From an uncultured Tenacibaculum sp. (GTDB lineage Bacteria > Bacteroidota > Bacteroidia > Flavobacteriales > Flavobacteriaceae), in assembly GCA_947497895.1 (NCBI GenBank), contig CANMIL010000002.1, positions 558,001 to 622,000 of the forward strand: a DNA stretch of 64,000 nt. The letters are read 5' to 3'. Position 1 is the stretch's first letter; each line of letters begins with the position of its first letter. Positions 1 to 9,197 of this stretch are shown in pieces. Under the pieces are notes generated by a model that worked only from the letters and a program-made list of their open reading frames with translations, made no database searches and was not told the origin of the DNA. A program made the translations under genes and the position numbers.

Positions 1-374
1 TCGAACTTTTCAGGATTATTAGCGTACTGAACATAGAACTTATTTTGACTATTTTTTTTGAATTTCAAATGAATCATAATAACTTCAATCGGTAATGTTT
101 CGGGGGTTTTGCAAACGGTTAAACCAATTCCAAAATGCCAATATCTATCGGGCATAAGTGAAATAGCATGAACTAGTTCAGGCTGCACTAAATCAAATTG
201 GCCATTATGATCTATTTTGAATAATGAAAACTGACTTTCTGGAATTTGATAATATTCTTTTAGCCGTTTTACTAACTCAATAGCAAGCATATGGCTTTCT
301 TTACGATAGTTGTCAAAACTGTCCTGTGCATGTCCAAAAGCACTACATAATTGATGAAATTTTGATGTATTCAT
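1..374 (-). CDS. Hypothetical protein, 3' end cut by window edge
   Basis: An open frame starts with ATG at 372-374 and stays open to the left edge, giving about 124 residues without a stop. It begins MNTSKFHQLC and is a soluble, mixed-charge protein with no signal peptide or membrane segment. I do not recognise the family. The C-terminus lies outside the window, so the full length is unknown. The downstream-most visible part (toward base 1) is rich in Lys, Asn and Phe. Codon use matches the neighbours, which supports a real gene. Confidence 0.6.
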   Translation of the reverse strand, partial: MNTSKFHQLCSAFGHAQDSFDNYRKESHMLAIELVKRLKEYYQIPESQFSLFKIDHNGQFDLVQPELVHAISLMPDRYWHFGIGLTVCKTPETLPIEVIMIHLKFKKNSQNKFYVQYANNPEKF

Positions 375-545
375 AAATTCAGGTATAATTTTATCTCAAA
401 TAATGTAAATCATAAAAGATACTGATTTTACATTCCATTTTTATTCGTTTTATAATAGACGAAGTTCGTTGGTTAAACTTCCCTTAACCAATTAAACAGA
501 TGCAAAAAAATATTTTATAAGTTACAACACATGGTATTGCTCCTT

Positions 546-1010
546 CTATTTCATTAAATAGAAAGACCTGCTTTGAGGTGTATAGGCAATACTGAATCTG
601 TTTTTTGCGATATTATCAATTTGTTTTTTAAATGATGAAATTAATATCTCTTGATCTTTTTTGTTACTCGATCGTACGAGTGTTTTATTTTTATCATGAG
701 TGTAAACTACTTCATATTTGTTATTTAATATTCTGTTTTTAATATCAGTGGGATTACCTAAAAGAAAAAAGTCTGGTTCTTTTTCTTCTAAGTCTAGAAA
801 TATTACTTTTTTGTTTAGAAAATCATATTGGTAGTTTACATAGATGATATTATCATCAGAGTTATGAAAACTCATAGATGAAACCTTTTTGAAAAGGTCA
901 TTAAATGACATTGATTGGTTTTGAAGAGCGTTGAATTCTTCGTCTGAAATACAGGCTAGAAAAAGTAGTAAAGTAAGCGCTAGTTTTAAAAATTTGGGGA
1001 ACATTTTCAT
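546..1010 (-). CDS. Small hypothetical lipoprotein
   Basis: The 154-residue product opens with a lipoprotein signal peptide: charged MKMFPKFLK, a hydrophobic stretch, then a lipobox ending in Cys20 (LFLAC). The mature part is polar and about 130 residues long, with no domain I recognise. A second Met at residue 3 is an equally possible start. A TATATTTG -7 box lies 25-32 bases upstream on the same strand, consistent with its own promoter. An 8-bp perfect stem (544-563) spans the stop codon but lacks a T-tract, so it is not a convincing terminator. Function unknown; probably anchored in an envelope membrane. Confidence 0.75.
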   Translation of the reverse strand: MKMFPKFLKLALTLLLFLACISDEEFNALQNQSMSFNDLFKKVSSMSFHNSDDNIIYVNYQYDFLNKKVIFLDLEEKEPDFFLLGNPTDIKNRILNNKYEVVYTHDKNKTLVRSSNKKDQEILISSFKKQIDNIAKNRFSIAYTPQSRSFYLMK

Positions 1011-1034
1011 GGTTAAAGACTAGTTCTGGTTACT

Positions 1035-1042
1035 CAAATATA
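1035..1042 (-). promoter_or_regulatory. Bacteroidetes -7 promoter box (TATATTTG)
   Basis: On the minus strand this octamer matches the TAnnTTTG consensus of the Bacteroidetes housekeeping sigma factor. It lies 24 bases before the lipoprotein start at 1010. No clear -33 element was found, so the call rests on the octamer and its position. Confidence 0.5.
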
Positions 1043-1123
1043 AAGAGATAAAATGCTTAAGTAAATCCCTAGTTTTCCTAGATTTTCACTAAGTGTTTTT
1101 ACTAAACTTTATAATCAATTAAA

Positions 1124-3187
1124 CTATTTTGGTAAGGTGAAATAGATGGTAGTCCCCTCATTTTCTTTTGAACGAACCCAAATTTCACCAGCATGCAGAT
1201 CAATAATTTTTTTCACGATAGATAAACCTACTCCAGTTGATGAGTTTTCGTCACCTAAAGTTTGAAAAATTTTAAAAATCTTATCGTGATATTTTTCAGG
1301 TATTCCTGGGCCATTGTCGGAGATACTAAACTCCCAACAAGTTTTTCGTTCTACAGCATCTATCACCACAATACCTCGTTCATTATTGCTATACTTAATC
1401 GCATTATCAATTAAGTTTTGAAAAAGTTGATGTAATCTGAATTTATCAATTTTAATAAACGGTAATCGTTCAGGCAGTTTAATTGTTACATGTTCAGGAA
1501 CGTAAATAGTATCAATGAGCTCAGGCATTAAAACCTTTAAGCTGGTTTTTCTTTTTGCTGATTTTACTTGATCGATTTTGGCATATTTTAGAATTCCATT
1601 GATCAAGTGGTCCATTTTATCAACTTGCTTAAAAAGTAAGCTAATATATTCCTCTATAACGGCATTTGGATTAGATTCGTTTTCATCTTTAATCCAATTG
1701 ATAAGAGCATTCATACTTCTTAATGGAGATTTCAAATCGTGCGATACAACTTGCGCAAAATCATTAAGTTCTTTATTACTTATCTTTAAGTTTCTAACAA
1801 GAGCTTTATTCGTTTTATTCGTTTCTAATAGTAAGCTCAAATTCATGGCGCTTTTTAATTGAGTAGCAGCTAAATTGGCTATAGTTTCCAACGTTTTTAG
1901 CTGTTTCTTTGTGAAAAAACCTTTGTACGTGTTCTTTGAGTTGATTAACCCTATTGTAATGCCTTCATCAATAATTGGGATAAAGATTTCAGATGCATGT
2001 GTTTTTTCAGCATCTTCATAGCGCTTATCTTTTTCAACATTATTAATAATTTGTGACTTTCCCGATTTAAGTACTTCACTAACAATTACCAAATTCAACG
2101 AATAATCTTCTTTGGTTCTGTAGGCAGCCATGCATTCTAGGCTCTTTGTTTTTGAGTCCATTAAATAAATGGTAGCGTTTTCAAATTGCAGTAGATTAGC
2201 CGGAATAGCGGCTAGCTCCCAAGCAATTTCTTTAATGTTGGTTTTCCCCATTATTGAAGACATGAGTAGGTTTAATGCCTTTAATAAAGATTGATTTTTG
2301 TATTCTTTGGTAATATCTTCAATTACCGCTACCTGATAGTCTCGGTTTTTACCGTTTTTAACCAGTGATACATTCGTTTTTGCAGGGTAAATTTTGTCGT
2401 TTTTTGATCTATATCTTTTTACAATTGAAAAGCTATCGATTTCTCCATTATCCAGTTTTTTCATAAGTTCATATGATTTTTCTTTATCTTCTTTTAATGA
2501 AATATCAGCGACTGTAAGTTCTAATAATTCTTCTTCTGTGTAGTGTAAGAAATCTTGAAAAGCTTTATTGGTTTTAAGTATTTTTCCTCGCTTTGTAAGC
2601 ACAATGCCTAAAGACGAGTTTTCTATGATCGCATCTAATTGTTTTTTTTGTTCGTTAAAATGTTCTTGCTGTTTCTTCTGCTCTGTAATATCTCTTATTA
2701 TTCCTTGAGCTAGATGTGGTTTACCTTCAGAGTTATAAATGATATTACAGTTAATATCAACCCATCGTAATTCCTGTTGATTGTTGTAAAGTCTTGCTTG
2801 AAAATTCCTAAAGCTACCTGTTTTTAAAAATTCTTGAAAAGCATCGCGAGTATGTTCAATATCTTCCTCATAAACAGTAGTCATTACGTTAAAAGATTTC
2901 TTTTTCTTTGAGAGTCCAAAGAAATCTTCTGCCGCTTTGTTCATCTTAATCACGTTGCCAAACAAGTCCATTAAGATATATGGGTCTATGATGGATCGAA
3001 ACAAATTGTCGAGTTCAATTTGTTTTTCATTGACAAGTCTTATGATTTTAGTTTTGGCACTTTCTAATTCTTTATTCTTGTTTTGGAGAGCTCTTGAAGT
3101 TTGTTGTAAAGCAACCTCGGTTTCCTTACGAGCCATTTTTTCATATGCCAGAGAAGCTTCCAAAAACTGTCTCTTATTATGGTTCAT
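1124..3187 (-). CDS. PAS-PAS-GAF sensor histidine kinase (orphan)
   Basis: A 687-residue cytoplasmic-looking sensor kinase with no membrane segments. Order: N-terminal coiled coil (about 1-60), PAS domain (about 60-165), second PAS with PAC-type end (about 180-295), GAF domain (about 305-450), HisKA dimerisation domain, then HATPase. The phospho-acceptor is His483 in the sequence VVSHDLKSPL. The ATP-binding N-box (NLIDNAIKYS), G1 box (DNGPGIPEKY) and G2 box (GVGLSIVKKI) are intact, so it should be active. It probably autophosphorylates on His and passes phosphate to a response regulator encoded elsewhere, since none is adjacent. The signal is unknown; PAS/GAF domains commonly sense redox state or small ligands. 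The gene is monocistronic in this window. Confidence 0.93.
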   Translation of the reverse strand: MNHNKRQFLEASLAYEKMARKETEVALQQTSRALQNKNKELESAKTKIIRLVNEKQIELDNLFRSIIDPYILMDLFGNVIKMNKAAEDFFGLSKKKKSFNVMTTVYEEDIEHTRDAFQEFLKTGSFRNFQARLYNNQQELRWVDINCNIIYNSEGKPHLAQGIIRDITEQKKQQEHFNEQKKQLDAIIENSSLGIVLTKRGKILKTNKAFQDFLHYTEEELLELTVADISLKEDKEKSYELMKKLDNGEIDSFSIVKRYRSKNDKIYPAKTNVSLVKNGKNRDYQVAVIEDITKEYKNQSLLKALNLLMSSIMGKTNIKEIAWELAAIPANLLQFENATIYLMDSKTKSLECMAAYRTKEDYSLNLVIVSEVLKSGKSQIINNVEKDKRYEDAEKTHASEIFIPIIDEGITIGLINSKNTYKGFFTKKQLKTLETIANLAATQLKSAMNLSLLLETNKTNKALVRNLKISNKELNDFAQVVSHDLKSPLRSMNALINWIKDENESNPNAVIEEYISLLFKQVDKMDHLINGILKYAKIDQVKSAKRKTSLKVLMPELIDTIYVPEHVTIKLPERLPFIKIDKFRLHQLFQNLIDNAIKYSNNERGIVVIDAVERKTCWEFSISDNGPGIPEKYHDKIFKIFQTLGDENSSTGVGLSIVKKIIDLHAGEIWVRSKENEGTTIYFTLPK

Positions 3188-3339
3188 TTTTGGTTAGTTA
3201 GACTTAATATTAAAATATCTTGAACGCTGTGGGGGTTGAAGATACAGTTGTTTTAAAAAATTAAGTTAATATAATGAAAACTAACCAATTATACTAATTA
3301 GCTTCGAAAAATATTTTTATTTTAAGTTAATCTGGGTAA

Positions 3340-5463
3340 TTAGAAATTCATACTAAGCTGAATTCTTTTTCTTGCTAAATCGACTTCCAATACCTTTACT
3401 TGTACTTGTTGCTGTAGGCTCACATGATCGTTAATATCTTTCACAAAAGTGTTGGAAAGATTCGAAACATGTACTAATCCACTTTCTTTGACACCAATAT
3501 CAACAAAGCAACCAAAATTGGTAATATTATTTACAATTCCAGGCAAGACCATTCCTGTTTTTACATCGTCAATGGTTTTAATATGTTCATTAAAACTGAA
3601 TGCCTTAGCTTTTGATCTTGGATCTAATCCCGGTTTTTCTAATTCTTTAATGATGTCTTGAAGCGTAGGTAATCCAAACGAATCGGTAACATACTGTTGT
3701 AATTTAATTTGTTTTAAAACACCAGAATTTCCGATTAAATCATTCACATTTTTACCAGCGTCCTTTGCCATTTGTTTTACCAAACTATATCGTTCAGGGT
3801 GTACTGCAGAGTTGTCTAACGGATTATTTCCGTTTTTAATGCGTAAGAAACCAGCAGATTGTTCAAAAGCTTTCCCTCCTAATCGAGGTACTTTTTTTAT
3901 AGCAGTTCTATTATCAAAAGCCCCATTTTCATTGCGATAGTTTACGATGTTTTCGGCCAGTTTTTGCCCAATTCCAGAAACATAACTTAAAAGAGATGCG
4001 CTGGCAGTATTTACATTTACTCCAACTTTGTTTACACAATGTTCTACAACCGTATCTAAGGATTGTTTTAAGCTAGATTGATCAACATCGTGTTGGTATT
4101 GTCCAACTCCGATAGATTTGGCATCAATTTTAACTAATTCGGCTAAAGGATCGGCCAAACGACGACCAATAGAAATGGCTCCTCTTACCGTTACATCATG
4201 ATTAGGAAATTCATCACGAGCGATTTTTGAAGCAGAATAAATAGATGCACCAGCTTCATTGACTACAAAAATTTCAATAGGTGTTGAAAATGAAATGTTT
4301 CGTACTAAGCGTTCCGTTTCTCTTGAAGCCGTTCCATTTCCAATAGATATCGCTTCTATTTGGTGTTTTTTAACTAAGTGTTCAAGCATATAAGAAGCTT
4401 CTCTAGCCTTATTCTGAGGAGGATGCGGGAAAATAGTTTCATTCTCCAATAAGTCACCTTGCTCGTTTAGGCAAACCACTTTACAACCTGTTCTAAAACC
4501 TGGGTCAATAGCAAGAATACGCTTTTCACCCAAAGGAGAGCCCAGCAATAATTGTTGTAGATTTTTGGCAAAGACAGTGATAGCCGATTCGTCCGCTTTT
4601 GCTTTCGCAAGGTTCATTGCTTCAGTGGTTAATGAAGGAAGTAATAAACGTTTGTATGAGTCATCGATGGCCAGTTGAATTTCAGCACCACTTTCATTAT
4701 TAGACTTAATCAGTTTACGATCAATTTTGTCTAAAACATTTGTATCATCAATTTCGATCTTAACACGAATAAATCCTTCTTTTTCGGCTCTTAAAATAGC
4801 CAACATTCTATGTGATGGGATTCGACGTAAATTCTCTGACCAGTCAAAGTAGTCTTTGTATTTTTGAGCATCTACTTCGTCTTTTTTAGTCTTAACAACT
4901 TTGGTAGCTATGGTTGAATATCGCTCTAATTCTCTACGAACCATATTTCGAATATCGGTACGTTCGTTTATCCATTCTGCAATAATATGACGTGCTCCTT
5001 CTAAAGCTTTATCGACTGATTCTACTTCGTTCTTCACATATTTTGAAGCTACATATTCTATATCATCATTACGTTGACTCATAATGATTTTAGCTAATGG
5101 TTCTAATCCATTTTTCCTAGCTGTCTCAGCTTTTGTTTTTCTTTTCTTTTTAAAAGGAAGATAAAGGTCTTCCAAAGCCGTTAAATTGTCCGTTCTTTCA
5201 ATTTTTGCCTTTAATTCATCTGTTAGACTGCCTTGCTCATCAATTGCTTTTAAAATAGCTTTTTTTCTCTTTTCTAAAGTTTCAAATTGTTCTTTTAGTT
5301 GAACTATTTGTCCAATTTCAACTTCATCTAAATTTCCAGTTTTCTCTTTTCTATATCTGGCAATAAACGGAACGGTACAATCTTCATTCAATAACTCAAT
5401 AGTGTTTTCAATTGATTTTTGAGAGATTTGAACATTTGAAGAAATATAAGTAATAAGTTGCAT
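3340..5463 (-). CDS. tex: Tex family S1 RNA-binding transcription accessory protein
   Basis: About 707 residues with the full Tex layout: helical N-terminal region, YqgF/RNase H-like domain (motif ILAIDPGFRTGCKV), helix-hairpin-helix region (YVSGIGQKLAENIV) and a C-terminal S1 domain (GMVLPGIVNNITNFGCFVDIG). Tex binds single-stranded nucleic acid and is linked to transcription in many bacteria. I chose the ATG at 5461-5463 (MQLITYIS) because the in-frame ATG 33 bases upstream would put its extra residues across a terminator-like hairpin at 5479-5506. A TATATTTG promoter box further upstream would place that hairpin inside the tex leader, which suggests attenuation or read-through control. Confidence 0.95.
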   Translation of the reverse strand: MQLITYISSNVQISQKSIENTIELLNEDCTVPFIARYRKEKTGNLDEVEIGQIVQLKEQFETLEKRKKAILKAIDEQGSLTDELKAKIERTDNLTALEDLYLPFKKKRKTKAETARKNGLEPLAKIIMSQRNDDIEYVASKYVKNEVESVDKALEGARHIIAEWINERTDIRNMVRRELERYSTIATKVVKTKKDEVDAQKYKDYFDWSENLRRIPSHRMLAILRAEKEGFIRVKIEIDDTNVLDKIDRKLIKSNNESGAEIQLAIDDSYKRLLLPSLTTEAMNLAKAKADESAITVFAKNLQQLLLGSPLGEKRILAIDPGFRTGCKVVCLNEQGDLLENETIFPHPPQNKAREASYMLEHLVKKHQIEAISIGNGTASRETERLVRNISFSTPIEIFVVNEAGASIYSASKIARDEFPNHDVTVRGAISIGRRLADPLAELVKIDAKSIGVGQYQHDVDQSSLKQSLDTVVEHCVNKVGVNVNTASASLLSYVSGIGQKLAENIVNYRNENGAFDNRTAIKKVPRLGGKAFEQSAGFLRIKNGNNPLDNSAVHPERYSLVKQMAKDAGKNVNDLIGNSGVLKQIKLQQYVTDSFGLPTLQDIIKELEKPGLDPRSKAKAFSFNEHIKTIDDVKTGMVLPGIVNNITNFGCFVDIGVKESGLVHVSNLSNTFVKDINDHVSLQQQVQVKVLEVDLARKRIQLSMNF

Positions 5464-5478
5464 ATGGAAATTGTATTT

Positions 5479-5506
5479 AAAAAAGAACCTCGCCAAAAGC
5501 GAGGTT
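5479..5506 (-). terminator. Terminator-like hairpin in front of tex
   Basis: On the minus strand an 8-bp stem (AACCTCGC / GCGAGGTT, loop of five) is followed by C and six T. The stem occupies 5486-5506 and the T-run 5479-5484. It points toward tex and ends 15 bases before its start codon. It may terminate the upstream metG/deacetylase transcript, or act as an attenuator in the tex leader. Confidence 0.7.
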
Positions 5507-5549
5507 GCTAAGATAAAATAATATTGTTTTTGAAATAGTTTAAATAGAT

Positions 5550-5557
5550 CAAATATA
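5550..5557 (-). promoter_or_regulatory. Candidate tex -7 promoter box (TATATTTG)
   Basis: A minus-strand match to TAnnTTTG, 86 bases upstream of the tex start and downstream of the deacetylase gene. If used, transcription would start near 5544 and the leader of about 80 bases would contain the 5479-5506 hairpin. Confidence 0.45.
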
Positions 5558-5648
5558 CCTGAAAATATAGACGATATAGTCCATTGTTTATAAAGTTATA
5601 TTGGTTCTCGAAGTGGAATAGTAAAAAATAAAGGAAGATCTTTAAAGC

Positions 5649-6551
5649 TTAAAAATATATCTCTTGAGCCAATCGATAGGTGTTCGCATGGGCTTCCACA
5701 ATGATTTTTAAGTCTTCAGAATAACCTCCACCCATACTGCAAACAACAGGTATTTCTTCATCATGACAAGTTTGTAAAACAAAACGATCTCTTTCTTTAC
5801 AGCCTTCTATAGATAGACTCAATTTTCCGAGTTTGTCGCTTTCCAAAATGTCAACTCCTGATTGGTAGAAAATAAAATCAGGTTGCACTTTTTTGATCAG
5901 TTCAGGAAGTGTTTTCTTTAGTATAGAAAGATATTCACTATCGGAAGTGTTATTTTTTAAAGGAATGTCTAAGTCCGATTGTTCTTTATGGAAAGGATAG
6001 TTGGTTTTTCCATGCATAGAAAAGGTGAATACTGAATCATCATTGCTAAAAATCTCAGCGGTACCATTTCCTTGGTGCACATCTAAATCAACAATTAGAA
6101 TTTTGTTCGCTAATTTTTGTTGTTGTAGGTATTTTGCAGCAACTGCTTGATCATTCAGTAAACAAAAACCTTCGCCTCTGTCAGAAAACGCATGGTGCGT
6201 TCCTCCGGCTATATTCATAGCAATACCATTTTCCAAAGCATAATGAGTAGCTTTCATGGTGCCATCAGCAATAATCATTTCCCGAGCGATTAGTTGCTCT
6301 GTAAGTGGAAAGCCAATTTTACGTTCATCTCTTTTTGATAGTGTAATATTTAATAAGTCAAAGAAATATTCAGGAGTGTGGACCGTGAAAAAGTGTTTGT
6401 TATTCGGAATTTCAGGAGTAAAGAAATTTGCCTCAACGCAAGTTCCTTCATGGAGCAATTGTTGAGGCAATAAATCATATTTCATCATCGGAAACCTGTG
6501 GTTGTCAGGTAACGGATGATTGTATATTTCGTGATACGCTATTTTTAACAC
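5649..6551 (-). CDS. Histone deacetylase family (class II / AcuC-like) amidohydrolase
   Basis: A 300-residue arginase/deacetylase-fold protein. Family residues are visible: the tandem His in [15 protein letters not shown], the zinc site [12 protein letters not shown], and the C-terminal MGGGYSED loop. Bacterial members deacetylate acetyl-lysine, acetylpolyamines or related amides; the substrate here cannot be told from sequence. It has no signal peptide, so it acts in the cytoplasm. Its start overlaps the 3' end of metG by 7 bases, so the two are almost certainly co-transcribed and translationally coupled. The tex gene follows after a terminator-like hairpin. Confidence 0.92.
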   Translation of the reverse strand: MLKIAYHEIYNHPLPDNHRFPMMKYDLLPQQLLHEGTCVEANFFTPEIPNNKHFFTVHTPEYFFDLLNITLSKRDERKIGFPLTEQLIAREMIIADGTMKATHYALENGIAMNIAGGTHHAFSDRGEGFCLLNDQAVAAKYLQQQKLANKILIVDLDVHQGNGTAEIFSNDDSVFTFSMHGKTNYPFHKEQSDLDIPLKNNTSDSEYLSILKKTLPELIKKVQPDFIFYQSGVDILESDKLGKLSLSIEGCKERDRFVLQTCHDEEIPVVCSMGGGYSEDLKIIVEAHANTYRLAQEIYF

Positions 6552-8608
6552 ACCTGAGATCCGTTTATCACTTTTCCTTTAGGTTCCATAAACGCTAATT
6601 TCCCTTCAGGAGTATCGGTCATTAAAATCATACCTTGGCTTTCAACACCGCGTAACTTTCTTGGTGCTAAATTGCAAAGAACGGTAACTTGTTGTCCTAT
6701 GATGTCTTCAGGTTTAAAGCTTTCAGCAATACCAGATACGATAGTACGAGTATCGATACCTACATCAACGGTAAGTTTTAAAAGCTTTTTAGTTTTAGCT
6801 ACTTTTTCTGCTTCGATAATAGTACCTACGCGAATATCCATTTTAGTAAAATCATCAAATTGAATGGTTTCTTTTTGAGGTTCTACTTCCTTATTAGCCG
6901 CTTCGTTTGCCTTCTTAGTAGCTTCTAATTTGTCTAACTGTACTTGAATTGTTTTGTCTTCAATTTTAGCAAATAATAATTCACCTTTATTTATTTGGTG
7001 ATTTGCAGCTAAAAGCACATCTTTCTCAGAAATGTCAGTCCACTTATTGTCAGCTTCAGGAGTGTTTACATTTAAAATGTTTTTCAACTTCGATGAAGTA
7101 AATGGTAAAAATGGCTCACAAAGAACAGCTAAACCAGCAGCAATTTGCAAGGCTACGTACATAATTGTTTTTACACGTTCTTCATCTTGCTTAATAACTT
7201 TCCAAGGCTCTTCATCTGCTAAATATTTGTTTCCTAATCGAGCCAAATTCATCATCTCCTGAGATGCTTCTCTGAAACGATAACGCTCAATAGATTTCGC
7301 TATACTATTTGGAAATTCTTTTAACTGATCTAAAACATCTTGATCGATGTCTGTAAAGTCAGCTGGAGTAGGTATAACACCGTTATAGTATTTATTCGTT
7401 AATACAACTACACGGTTGATAAAGTTGCCAAACACAGCAACTAACTCATTATTATTCTTAGCTTGGAAATCTTTCCAAGTAAAATCATTGTCTTTGTTTT
7501 CAGGTGCATTCGCAGTTAATGTATAACGCAATACATCTTGTTGTCCTGGGAATTCTTCCAAATATTCATGCAACCAAACAGCCCAGTTTTTAGAAGTAGA
7601 TAATTTATTTCCTTCTAAGTTTAAGAACTCATTAGCTGGTACATTTTCTGGTAAAATATAATTACCATATGCTTTTAACATTGCTGGGAAAATAATACAG
7701 TGGAATACGATATTATCTTTACCAATAAAGTGTACTAATTTGGTGTCATCTTTCTTCCAATAATCTTCCCAATTTTTACCTTCTCTTTCAGCCCATTCTT
7801 TAGTAGAAGAAATATAACCGATAGGAGCATCAAACCAAACGTATAATACCTTTCCATCAGCACCTTCAACAGGAACAGGAATTCCCCAATCCAAATCACG
7901 GGTTACAGCACGTGGACGTAAACCGTCATCAATCCACGATTTTACTTGTCCAAGTACATTCGGTTTCCAATCGTTTTTATGACCTTCTAAGATCCATTCT
8001 CTTAAAAAGTCTTCATGTTTATCTAAGGGTAAAAACCAGTGTTTTGTTTCTTTTAAGGTTGGAACGTTTCCAGTAATGGCAGATTTAGGGTTTATTAGAT
8101 CGGTAGCATTATGGCTAGTACCACATTTTTCACATTGATCTCCATAACTTTCCTCATTACCACATTTAGGACAAGTACCAATAACGAATCTATCTGCTAA
8201 ATACTGATTAGCCTCTTCATCGTATAATTGTTCTGTTACCTCTTCAATGAATTCTCCATCTTTATAAAGTTTCTGGAAAAAATCTGATGCTGTTTTATGA
8301 TGAACTTCTGCCGAAGTACGAGAGTAGTTATCAAAAGAAATTCCGAAGTCAGCAAAAGAGTTTTTAATAATACCGTGGTATTTATCAATAATATCTTGTG
8401 GTGATACCCCTTCTTTTTTAGCGCGCATAGGAATTGCCACCCCATGTTCATCTGAGCCACATATATAAGCTACATCGTTACCAGTACCTCGTAAAAAACG
8501 TGCATAAATATCTGCTGGTACATAAACACCTGCTAAATGTCCAATATGAATTGGTCCATTGGTATAAGGCAATGCTGCTGTTATTGTATATCTTTTTGGT
8601 TTGTTCAT
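6545..8608 (-). CDS. metG: Methionyl-tRNA synthetase with C-terminal tRNA-binding domain
   Basis: Charges tRNA-Met in the cytoplasm. Residues include the class I HIGH motif (PIHIGHLAG), a zinc knuckle with CPKC and CEKCG pairs, the KMSKS equivalent (KLSTSK), the anticodon-binding helical domain, and a C-terminal EMAP/Trbp111-type OB domain ([13 protein letters not shown]) that supports dimerisation and tRNA binding. About 687 residues, the usual length for the long form. I placed the start at the ATG at 8606-8608 ([10 protein letters not shown]); the longer in-frame start at 8644 would begin upstream of the promoter box at 8634-8641. First gene of an operon with the deacetylase-like gene. Confidence 0.97.
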   Translation of the reverse strand: MNKPKRYTITAALPYTNGPIHIGHLAGVYVPADIYARFLRGTGNDVAYICGSDEHGVAIPMRAKKEGVSPQDIIDKYHGIIKNSFADFGISFDNYSRTSAEVHHKTASDFFQKLYKDGEFIEEVTEQLYDEEANQYLADRFVIGTCPKCGNEESYGDQCEKCGTSHNATDLINPKSAITGNVPTLKETKHWFLPLDKHEDFLREWILEGHKNDWKPNVLGQVKSWIDDGLRPRAVTRDLDWGIPVPVEGADGKVLYVWFDAPIGYISSTKEWAEREGKNWEDYWKKDDTKLVHFIGKDNIVFHCIIFPAMLKAYGNYILPENVPANEFLNLEGNKLSTSKNWAVWLHEYLEEFPGQQDVLRYTLTANAPENKDNDFTWKDFQAKNNNELVAVFGNFINRVVVLTNKYYNGVIPTPADFTDIDQDVLDQLKEFPNSIAKSIERYRFREASQEMMNLARLGNKYLADEEPWKVIKQDEERVKTIMYVALQIAAGLAVLCEPFLPFTSSKLKNILNVNTPEADNKWTDISEKDVLLAANHQINKGELLFAKIEDKTIQVQLDKLEATKKANEAANKEVEPQKETIQFDDFTKMDIRVGTIIEAEKVAKTKKLLKLTVDVGIDTRTIVSGIAESFKPEDIIGQQVTVLCNLAPRKLRGVESQGMILMTDTPEGKLAFMEPKGKVINGSQVC

Positions 8609-8633
8609 GAATGTTACGCTAAAAATTAAATGG

Positions 8634-8641
8634 CAAAAATA
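8634..8641 (-). promoter_or_regulatory. metG -7 promoter box (TATTTTTG)
   Basis: A minus-strand TAnnTTTG match, 25 bases upstream of the metG ATG. It argues for the internal start codon, because the longer reading frame would have to be translated from a start lying upstream of the box. Confidence 0.55.
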
Positions 8642-8753
8642 CAAAAAAGCTATTTTTTAGACTGATCAAAATTAGATACATTTACTTGAAGCGTAGAATT
8701 TATAATCATTTCAATCTGATAAAGAGAAGAAGGTGTGTTAATTCCTTATAATA

Positions 8754-9185
8754 ATGAACACTATTAAAGTAAGACAAATAAAAGAGAATGAAATGTCTTG
8801 GGTGAATTCCTGTTATGAGAAAATAGGGTTTAAAGGATCTGAGTTTTCTAATGAATTTATTGTAGTGGCTGAACTTAATAATCAGAAATGTGGTTTAGGA
8901 CGTTTGGTTAAATTAGATGAAGAAAATTGGGAGTTAGGCGGAATTTTTGTTGGTAACATTTATAGAGGTAAGGGAATAGCTAGAGCAATAGTTTCGTTTT
9001 TATGTGATGAAATCGATTCAACGTATAGAAACATTTGGTGTTTACCTTTCGAAAATCTTGAAGAATTTTACAACGATTTTGGGTTTAATATACCGAAAAC
9101 TTTACCTCCACAGGAGATTTCAGATAAACATTTATGGTGTAATACAAATGCTGGTTACACAAAAAAAAGTACTACTATTGTCTAA
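8754..9185 (+). CDS. GNAT family N-acetyltransferase
   Basis: A 143-residue protein with a GNAT fold pattern: beta-strand with LGRLVKLDEENWELGGIFV followed by an acetyl-CoA pyrophosphate loop of the R/Q-x-x-G-x-G/A type (NIYRGKGIARAIV), then the hydrophobic C-terminal strand region with a FYNDFGF motif. It probably transfers an acetyl group from acetyl-CoA to a small amine or protein; the substrate is unknown. It is followed 12 bases later by the LD-carboxypeptidase gene and likely shares its transcript. Cytoplasmic. Confidence 0.85.
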   Translation: MNTIKVRQIKENEMSWVNSCYEKIGFKGSEFSNEFIVVAELNNQKCGLGRLVKLDEENWELGGIFVGNIYRGKGIARAIVSFLCDEIDSTYRNIWCLPFENLEEFYNDFGFNIPKTLPPQEISDKHLWCNTNAGYTKKSTTIV

Positions 9186-9197
9186 ACATATATAATA

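Noticed and set aside
544..563. 8-bp hairpin spanning the stop of the first small lipoprotein gene
   Set aside because: No T-run on either side, so terminator function is not supported.
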